This document shows, piece by piece, positions 7,627 to 12,667 of a DNA stretch of 14,251 nt. The notes under the pieces are model-generated. The model was not told the origin of the DNA, did not search any database, and saw only the letters and a list, made by a program, of their open reading frames with translations. Origin of the DNA: Candidatus Aminicenantota bacterium (GTDB lineage Bacteria > Acidobacteriota > Aminicenantia > Aminicenantales > Aminicenantaceae); assembly GCA_030615975.1 (NCBI GenBank), contig JAUWYH010000015.1:1-14251 (forward strand), in the 5' to 3' direction. Position 1 is the stretch's first letter; every line of letters begins with the position of its first letter. The position numbers and the translations under genes were made by a program.

Positions 7627-7806
7627 TTAATAGAAAATCACTTTTCGCCGCTCGAAACTCAAGAGGAAATCTAAGTAGCAGCCTTTATCGAATTCAAAAA
7701 GAGGTATTCTCTTTGTCCTCTTCCCCAAGCTTCGGTTTTCCCTCAGCTCATCTATAATCTTCGTTATTTCAAGTCGCTTCCTCAATATTTTTGTATGTAT
7801 TCTCAT
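7627..7806 (-). CDS. Possible small basic protein (59 codons) between zapA and rny
   Basis: An ATG at 7806 opens a 59-codon frame ending at TAA 7627-7629. It overlaps the last 38 bases of zapA in another frame and fills nearly all of the otherwise empty zapA-rny gap. The product has a basic, helix-prone N-terminal half (KILRKRLEITKIIDELRE, then RSLGKRTKRIPLFEF) and a more hydrophobic end (GCYLDFLLSFERRKVIFY). I do not recognise a family. GGAGG lies upstream but about 15 bases away, too far for a good Shine-Dalgarno; coupling to zapA termination is the likelier route if it is translated. The other two frames here are broken by stops. It may be chance, a decayed gene, or a real small protein. 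Confidence 0.3.
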   Translation of the reverse strand: MRIHTKILRKRLEITKIIDELRENRSLGKRTKRIPLFEFDKGCYLDFLLSFERRKVIFY

Positions 7807-8095
7807 TTTTTAAAAGATTAACCTCCAAACTTTCTATTTCACTCTCCATGCGGCCAATTACTTCGTTCAGTTGATCTAGTTTTTTTTGAGATAAAAAATA
7901 TTCATCTGCGATGTTTAAAGCAGCCAAAACTGCAATTTTTAAGCTGTCCACCGATTTTGACTTTACGGCAACCTCGCGCATTTTTTGATCAACATACGAA
8001 GTAAGATGGCTTATATATTTTTCATCCTCTTCTCCTTTGACTCTAATCCTGTATTTTTGTCCATAAATTTCGATTTCGATAATCTTGTTAATCAT
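7769..8095 (-). CDS. zapA: Cell division protein ZapA
   Basis: ZapA binds and cross-links FtsZ filaments at the division ring. At 108 residues it is full length. The N-terminal globular domain reads IIEIEIYGQKYRIRVKGEED, then YISHLTSYVDQKMREV, followed by the family signature LKIAVLAALNIADEYF (about residues 52-67). A C-terminal coiled coil completes it (QKKLDQLNEVIGRMESEIES). ATG 8095 overlaps the preceding coiled-coil gene in an ATGA arrangement, with a modest AGGA close upstream. The two adjacent coiled-coil division genes look translationally coupled. Confidence 0.93.
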   Translation of the reverse strand: MINKIIEIEIYGQKYRIRVKGEEDEKYISHLTSYVDQKMREVAVKSKSVDSLKIAVLAALNIADEYFLSQKKLDQLNEVIGRMESEIESLEVNLLKNENTYKNIEEAT

Positions 8096-8352
8096 ATTCC
8101 TAGCTGGTCGATCTGGCCAATTATGGCCTCTATTTTCCCTTTTATAAGCTCTCTCTCCTTCTCGTAATTCTGTAAACTTTCATCGAGCCTTGAAGCTTGC
8201 TTTGCCTTTTCTTCAAACTTCTTTCTCTCTGTCTTCAACTCCCTCATTTGTTGCTTCAGTTTTTCATTCTCGCTCATAAGCTTGTTTATGTAATCAATAA
8301 CGTGGGAAATCTTCCCTTCAAGAATTTTAATTCTTTCTAATTCACTTGTCAA
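8092..8352 (-). CDS. ZapB-like small coiled-coil protein, TTG start
   Basis: This is an 86-residue, almost entirely helical heptad-type protein: a short N-terminal segment (LERIKILEGKISHVIDYIN), then a highly charged coiled coil (NEKLKQQMRELKTERKKFEE, later ELIKGKIEAIIGQIDQLGI). There is no catalytic motif or membrane segment. Its size, composition and position directly before zapA suggest a ZapB-type FtsZ-ring partner or a ZapA cofactor. Coiled coils are poor homology evidence, so the name is inference. The start is TTG 8352, supported by GGAGGG at 8357-8362 with a 4-base spacer; the next Met is about 25 residues in. It overlaps pheT by 11 bases and zapA by 4. Confidence 0.75.
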   Translation of the reverse strand: MTSELERIKILEGKISHVIDYINKLMSENEKLKQQMRELKTERKKFEEKAKQASRLDESLQNYEKERELIKGKIEAIIGQIDQLGI

Positions 8353-10402
8353 TTTTCCCTCCTTCCCTTGATTGAAAATTAAAGCTCGCTTTTAAAGATT
8401 TGATAATTCTCTCCTGGAATCTGTCGACTTCCTCAGCAAGTAACGTTCTTTGAGGATGACGAAAGATGAAACGAAGGGACAAACTGGTTTTTCCCTTTGG
8501 AACCGAGGAGCCAGAAAAAAGGTCGTAAAGATCGAACTTCTCTAAATAGGGAAGAGAAAGCTTCTCTACCTCTTCCTTTATATCCTGGAAGGAAATATTG
8601 CGATCGGTTATAAAAGAAACATCTCGGGTAACGCCTGGATATTTCGCCAATGGAGCATACTGGAAACTCTGAGGTTGCTTTTCGAATAATCCGGCAAGAT
8701 CCAATTCCGCAGCCCAAACCGAATCTTCCAATGAATATAAATCAAGGATTTCTCTTTTCAACAATCCGAGATGGCCGACTTTCTTTCCTTTAATGCGGAG
8801 CGCAATGGAATATCCAAACTCGAAAAAGGGATGGTTTTCTTCCCTGAAGGAAAAGGGTTGGTATCTCAGATGAGCCATCATGAATTCACATGTTCCCTTC
8901 AGGTGAAAAAAATCTGCTGTCTCTCTTTTCCCTTGCCAATGGTGATAACCTAAATAACCTGTGCTGACCATAGCTAGCGAGAGCAGTTCTCTACATTTTT
9001 CCCTATCCAAAAAATAGACATTCCCTATTTCAAAGGCATGAACACTTTCGGCTCCCCTGTTTTTGTTCCAAGCAACATTCTCCAGCAATCCTGCAATTAG
9101 AGTTGTCCTCAGGAGAGATGCCTTGGATGAGACAGGATTTCTGATTTCGATTGCTCTTCGCGATACTTCAAACTTGGGCTCCTCCTCTGGATCAAAAAAA
9201 CTAAAATTGACAAACTCATCAAACCCTTGATGGAAGAGAAGTTGGCGAAGTTTATCGATTCTTCTCCTCTTCGGGTCGAAAGCAGATTCCAATTTTCGAA
9301 GAGGAGGAATGTTCGCAGGAATCTTATCATATCCATAAAAGCGAGCTATTTCTTCGATTAAATCTGCTTCCCTTTCGATATCCACACGAAAAGAAGGGAT
9401 CTCAACCTCCCAATTTTCTCCTGCCTTCTCTTTGATTTTGAAACCAAGAGAGGAAAAGGTCTGCAGGGTAAAATTTTTATCAATCTCCACACCGAGCAAT
9501 TCAGAAATACGGTGGTTGCGGAGAATGACTGTTTTGTTTTTCTTCGGGTTTGGATAGATATCCATAATCCCATGAGTCGCCTTTCCACCCATCTGAGTAA
9601 GCAGAGAGGCGGCCATAAGCGCAGCTGAGGGAGGAAAAGAAACGTCAGTTCTCCTTTCAAAACGGTAAGAGGCGTCTGTAGAAACACCTGTCTTCTTTCT
9701 TGTTTTTCGAATAGAAACAGGATTAAAATAGGCGCTTTCAATGAAAACACAACGAGTTGTCTCTAAAACGGCCGACTCCTCACTCCCTATAATCCCGGCC
9801 AAGGCAACTGGCTTTTTCTCATCAGCAATCACCAGCATCTCCTCAGAGAGACAGATTTCTTTACCCTCCAAGCTCCTTAAAACTTCTCCTTTATTTGCTC
9901 TCCTTATGATTATCTTTTTATCCTCTATCTTCTCAAAATCAAAGGCATGAATAGGCTGAGCGGTTGAGAAAAGAACATAATTTGTCACATCGACCACATT
10001 ATTGACTGGCCTAAGCCCCATGGCTTCAATCTTTTTCCTCAACCACTCAGGGGAATCTCCTACCTCAATTTCTTTGATAATGATTCCACAGTAGCGAGGG
10101 CAAAGATTTTCATTGCGGATCTGGATACCAACGAGGTCGGATGTCTTTTCTTCAATCTCTGTAAGTGACCAACTCTGTTTTTTGAGTGCTAATCCGAGTG
10201 CAACAGCTAATTCCCGCGCGATTCCCAAATGTCCAAGAGTATCAGGTCGGTTGGCATAGGTCTCTATGTCAAAGACAACATCCCCCTCTTTCTCTTCCCA
10301 GTCCTCAACTAATAAACCGATCATATTCAGCTTCTCGATCAATTGAGGTAAAGGGGTGTTAACTTCGATGTAATTGCGGAGCCAATCCAAACTTATTTTC
10401 AT
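8342..10402 (-). CDS. pheT: Phenylalanyl-tRNA synthetase beta subunit, short form without EMAP domain
   Basis: This is the beta subunit of the alpha2-beta2 PheRS, carrying editing and tRNA-anticodon domains. It has 686 residues, against roughly 790-810 in the usual bacterial form. The N-terminus (MKISLDWLRNYIEV, then KLNMIGLLVEDWEE) passes directly at about residues 40-55 into FDIETYANRPDTLGHLGIAR, the segment that normally follows the ~110-residue tRNA_bind (EMAP/OB) domain. That domain is missing cleanly, in frame. The B3/B4 editing domain (about 100-275), the B5 domain (about 285-355), the catalytic-like core and the C-terminal FDX-ACB anticodon domain (YPGVTRDVSFITDRNISFQD to the end) are present. 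ATG 10402 overlaps the pheS stop as ATGA. Its 3' end encodes the next gene's Shine-Dalgarno. Confidence 0.96.
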   Translation of the reverse strand: MKISLDWLRNYIEVNTPLPQLIEKLNMIGLLVEDWEEKEGDVVFDIETYANRPDTLGHLGIARELAVALGLALKKQSWSLTEIEEKTSDLVGIQIRNENLCPRYCGIIIKEIEVGDSPEWLRKKIEAMGLRPVNNVVDVTNYVLFSTAQPIHAFDFEKIEDKKIIIRRANKGEVLRSLEGKEICLSEEMLVIADEKKPVALAGIIGSEESAVLETTRCVFIESAYFNPVSIRKTRKKTGVSTDASYRFERRTDVSFPPSAALMAASLLTQMGGKATHGIMDIYPNPKKNKTVILRNHRISELLGVEIDKNFTLQTFSSLGFKIKEKAGENWEVEIPSFRVDIEREADLIEEIARFYGYDKIPANIPPLRKLESAFDPKRRRIDKLRQLLFHQGFDEFVNFSFFDPEEEPKFEVSRRAIEIRNPVSSKASLLRTTLIAGLLENVAWNKNRGAESVHAFEIGNVYFLDREKCRELLSLAMVSTGYLGYHHWQGKRETADFFHLKGTCEFMMAHLRYQPFSFREENHPFFEFGYSIALRIKGKKVGHLGLLKREILDLYSLEDSVWAAELDLAGLFEKQPQSFQYAPLAKYPGVTRDVSFITDRNISFQDIKEEVEKLSLPYLEKFDLYDLFSGSSVPKGKTSLSLRFIFRHPQRTLLAEEVDRFQERIIKSLKASFNFQSREGGKIDK

Positions 10403-11433
10403 TTTAGCGCGAACTGCCTTATAAATCTTAAATCATTCTCATAGAAATATCTCATATCTGGAATCTGATAAGCAAACATCGCAGTCCTGTCTACTCCCAG
10501 GCCAAAAGCGTACCCAGAATATTTCTCAGGGTCGATGTTAACATTCTTAAACACCTGAGGATCCACCATTCCTGCTCCCAGAATTTCCACCCATCCTCCA
10601 CCGCCGCAAACCCGACATTCTTTACTTTTACCGGTGCAGACAGTACATTCGATATCAACCTCAGCAGAGGGTTCGGTAAAGGGGAAAAAACTAGGCCGAA
10701 ATCTGATTTTGATTTTTTCAGAAAATAGCGTCTTGAGGAAGTATTCCAATGTTCCTTTTAAATGAGCAAAAGAGATGCCATGATCGACAACAAGGCCTTC
10801 AACTTGGTAAAACATCGGCAGATGAGTCGGATCCGGGCTTTCCTTCCGGAAGACTTTGCCCGGATTAATTATCCTGATAGGAGGTTTTCGCTTTTCCATG
10901 ACTCGTATTTGAACAGGAGAGGTATGGGTTCGAAGAAGCAAATCATCGCTGATATAAAGGGTATCCCAGTCATCTCGAGCAGGATGATGGGGGGGGAAGT
11001 TTAGAGCCTCAAAATTATAATAGTCTGTTTCAATTTCAGGTCCCTCTTCGATGGAAAAACCCATGCCTAAAAATATATTCTCAATCTCCTGTTGAAAGAG
11101 ATGGATTGGATGAGGAGAGCCCCAATATCTTTTTCTGCCTGGAAGAGTAAGGTCCACTTTTTTTAATGTCTCTTCAGGACCGGCCATCTCCTCTCTTAGG
11201 TTTTGAAGTCTTCCCTGAATATAATTTTTTAATCCATTGAGACTTTTGCCGACTTCGGGTCGTTCTTCTGGCTTTAACGTTTTAAGCTTCTCAAAAAGGA
11301 GGGTTAAATAGCCTCTTTTCCGACTCAAATAGAGGTTGCGTACTTCCTGTAGAGACTTCTCATCCTTCACTCGTGCCGCATCTTCATCAAAGGTTTTTCT
11401 GTATTCTTCTATTTTGTCCTTGAGATGGTTCAT
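10399..11433 (-). CDS. pheS: Phenylalanyl-tRNA synthetase alpha subunit
   Basis: This is the catalytic class II subunit charging tRNA-Phe. At 344 residues it is full length. An N-terminal coiled-coil tRNA-binding arm (about 1-90) precedes the catalytic core with GPEIETDYYNFEALNFP, motif 2 FRKESPDPTHLPMFYQVEG (195-213) and motif 3 GYAFGLGVDRTAMFAY (307-322). The small residue Ala309 matches the Phe-pocket Ala. A four-Cys cluster at 263, 266, 273 and 276 (CTVC..CRVC) looks like the zinc-ribbon insertion seen in many bacterial PheS proteins. GAGGAGGT precedes ATG 11433 with a long ~12-base spacer. A 19-codon ORF from the rplT side ends across this start, so coupling may help initiation. Confidence 0.97.
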   Translation of the reverse strand: MNHLKDKIEEYRKTFDEDAARVKDEKSLQEVRNLYLSRKRGYLTLLFEKLKTLKPEERPEVGKSLNGLKNYIQGRLQNLREEMAGPEETLKKVDLTLPGRKRYWGSPHPIHLFQQEIENIFLGMGFSIEEGPEIETDYYNFEALNFPPHHPARDDWDTLYISDDLLLRTHTSPVQIRVMEKRKPPIRIINPGKVFRKESPDPTHLPMFYQVEGLVVDHGISFAHLKGTLEYFLKTLFSEKIKIRFRPSFFPFTEPSAEVDIECTVCTGKSKECRVCGGGGWVEILGAGMVDPQVFKNVNIDPEKYSGYAFGLGVDRTAMFAYQIPDMRYFYENDLRFIRQFALK

Positions 11434-11489
11434 GACGTTATTCTTACCTCCTCGTTGGTTTCTAGAATTTCCATTTTCAGCACACCCAT
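11430..11489 (-). CDS. Possible 19-residue coupling ORF between rplT and pheS
   Basis: An ATG three bases after the rplT stop opens a 19-codon frame (MGVLKMEILETNEEVRITS) whose TGA overlaps the pheS ATG as ATGA. It spans the whole rplT-pheS gap. It sits where E. coli has the PheM leader peptide, but contains no Phe codons and no terminator follows, so a Phe-attenuation role is not supported. It could carry ribosomes from rplT to pheS. It is too short to exclude chance. Confidence 0.3.
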   Translation of the reverse strand: MGVLKMEILETNEEVRITS

Positions 11490-11502
11490 CCTTCAGGGCG
11501 TG
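11481..11502 (-). other. Stem-loop over the rplT stop codon
   Basis: On the transcript CACGCCC (11496-11502) can pair with GGGTGTG (11481-11487), with one G-U pair and an 8-base loop containing the rplT TGA. No U-run follows, so it is not an intrinsic terminator. It could be a processing or coupling element; the role is unknown. Confidence 0.35.
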
Positions 11503-11849
11503 GCTTGTTTAACTTTTTCCACTATCCGCAAAAAAGCCTGGGGCGAATTGACAGCTAAATCGGCTAAAATCTTCCTGTCGAGTCCGATATTCAACTTCTT
11601 GAGCCCATGGATAAAACGATTGTAAGAAAGTCCATTATTCTCCGATGCTGCCTTAATTCTGATAATCCATAGCCTTCTAAACTCTCTCTTTCGCACTCTC
11701 CTGTCTCTGTAAGCATAAAGAAGGGCTCGCTCTACTGCCTCTTTTGCTGTGCGGTAGTTACGGCTTCTCGCTCCCCAGTAACCCTTTGCCTGCTTTAAAA
11801 TTTTCGACCTTTTTTTGTGTCTCTTTGTTCCTCTCGCCACTCTTGGCAT
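11493..11849 (-). CDS. rplT: 50S ribosomal protein L20
   Basis: L20 binds 23S rRNA early in large-subunit assembly and represses its own operon in E. coli and Bacillus. The 118-residue sequence is a complete, ordinary L20: a very basic N-terminal extension (MPRVARGTKRHKKRSKILKQ, then AKGYWGARSRNYRTAKEAVE), the conserved RRLWIIRIKAASENNGLSYN segment, and the globular C-terminal domain (LNIGLDRKILADLAVNSPQAF). ATG 11849 has AAGGAG with a 6-base spacer. It lies 47 bases after rpmI and 59 bases before pheS, in the classic infC-rpmI-rplT order. A stem-loop covers its stop codon. Confidence 0.98.
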   Translation of the reverse strand: MPRVARGTKRHKKRSKILKQAKGYWGARSRNYRTAKEAVERALLYAYRDRRVRKREFRRLWIIRIKAASENNGLSYNRFIHGLKKLNIGLDRKILADLAVNSPQAFLRIVEKVKQATP

Positions 11850-11882
11850 TTTTTTCTCCTTGCTTTTGAGTCTGTGCTCTTT

Positions 11883-11906
11883 CGAGACCCTATCCTTTAG
11901 GTCTCG
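11883..11906 (-). other. Stem-loop over the rpmI stop codon
   Basis: CGAGACC (11900-11906) and GGTCTCG (11883-11889) form a perfect 7-base-pair stem with a 10-base loop that contains the rpmI TAA. No U-run follows on the coding strand, so it is unlikely to be a terminator. Its position between rpmI and rplT would suit mRNA processing or translational control by L20, which is inference. Confidence 0.45.
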
Positions 11907-12097
11907 TAGGGAAGCATCTTCTTGATTTTACTTTTATCCGAAGGGGCTATGACTGTCTCTTTCCTCAACCCCCTCTTTCTCTTTGCTGATTTCTTGGTAA
12001 GAAGATGGCTTTTATAAGCCTTACTGTGAACGATTTTCTTCTTCCCTGTGACTTTGAACCTCTTTTTTGCCCCCCTGTGTGATTTGAGTTTTGGCAT
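11897..12097 (-). CDS. rpmI: 50S ribosomal protein L35
   Basis: This is a small, very basic large-subunit protein, 66 residues and complete (MPKLKSHRGAKKRFKVTGKK near the start, then HLLTKKSAKRKRGLRK). ATG 12097 follows GGAGG with a 5-base spacer, an excellent start. Its first 77 bases are overlapped in another frame by the apparent C-terminal extension of infC, which is unusual for this operon. A stem-loop covers its stop codon, then rplT begins 47 bases on. Confidence 0.98.
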   Translation of the reverse strand: MPKLKSHRGAKKRFKVTGKKKIVHSKAYKSHLLTKKSAKRKRGLRKETVIAPSDKSKIKKMLPYET

Positions 12098-12653
12098 CTT
12101 TTCCTCCTGATTTTACGGGACTTAGCAGAGCAGAAACAGCCCAGTGCTGAGAGCGGATATCCCCATCTTGATGACCAAATTCTTTAATCTCCTCGAACAC
12201 TCTGTCTAAGAACTGATGAGCTAACTCTGGCTTTGCTTTCTCTCTTCCCCGAAGCATTACTGTTATTTTGACCTTATTGCCCTCTTGTAGGAACCTCTGG
12301 ACATGTCGGATTTTAAAATTGTAATCGTGGATGCTTATCTTTGGCCTGAATTTTATTTCTTTGATCTGAATCTGCTTCTGATGTTTTTTCGCTTCATGTG
12401 CTTTTTTATGTAATTCATATAGATACTTGCCATAATCCATAATTCGACAAACAGGGGGAACGGCTTGAGGAGCAACCTCAACCAAATCCAGATCTCTCTC
12501 CTTGGCAAGGGACAAAGCTTCGGCTAGAGAAAGGATGCCGATCTGCTTCTTATCTTCGTCAACGATCCTTACTTTTTCTGCCTGAATCATGTCGTTTATC
12601 CTATGGGGTCTTGTCTTCCTTGCTCTCCCTGGATAAAATGTGCGCCTTCTGAT
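12021..12653 (-). CDS. infC: Translation initiation factor IF-3, probable ATC start and run-on 3' end
   Basis: IF3 binds the 30S subunit, proofreads the initiation codon and blocks subunit joining. The IF3-N domain begins RINDMIQAEKVRIVDED and includes PPVCRIMDYGKYLYE; the KQIQIKEIKFRPKISIHDYN linker leads to the IF3-C domain (FLQEGNKVKITVMLRGREK). The conserved RINxxIxA segment starts upstream of the first ATG (12590). No AUG, GUG or UUG lies in frame before it, but a near-perfect AAAGGAGGT precedes tandem ATC codons, the second with a 6-base spacer. AUU-type starts that IF3 itself discriminates against are the known infC autoregulation in E. coli. A normal end would be ALLSPVK (181 residues); instead TCA at 12108-12110 lets the frame run 29 more residues into rpmI. 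The C-domain segment before that end is divergent. Confidence 0.9.
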   Translation of the reverse strand: MRRRTFYPGRARKTRPHRINDMIQAEKVRIVDEDKKQIGILSLAEALSLAKERDLDLVEVAPQAVPPVCRIMDYGKYLYELHKKAHEAKKHQKQIQIKEIKFRPKISIHDYNFKIRHVQRFLQEGNKVKITVMLRGREKAKPELAHQFLDRVFEEIKEFGHQDGDIRSQHWAVSALLSPVKSGGKDAKTQITQGGKKEVQSHREEENRSQ

Positions 12654-12658
12654 GATTG

Positions 12659-12667
12659 ACCTCCTTT
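12659..12667 (-). promoter_or_regulatory. infC Shine-Dalgarno that selects the ATC start
   Basis: AAAGGAGGT matches the anti-Shine-Dalgarno almost completely and overlaps the thrS stop codon (12666-12668). The two in-frame ATC codons at 12654-12656 and 12651-12653 lie 3 and 6 bases beyond the GGAGG core; the second has normal spacing. No other start codon is close enough in any frame to use it well. Confidence 0.8.

Noticed and set aside
7695..7715. Hairpin AAAGAG-AATAC-CTCTTT followed by T residues between zapA and rny, as a terminator
   Set aside because: The stem is short and A/T-rich and the T-run is brief, so it would be a weak terminator and lies inside a possible ORF.
7607..7768. 6S RNA gene downstream of zapA, a common location
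   Set aside because: I could not build the long closing stem and central bubble expected of 6S RNA from this sequence; the region is better described as a possible small ORF.
12121..12200. Single frameshift in infC that would end it at TAA before the rpmI ribosome binding site
   Set aside because: The shifted frame gives a hydrophobic tail without IF3 features, whereas the unshifted frame ends in ALLSPVK, which aligns with the normal IF3 end; stop loss fits better.
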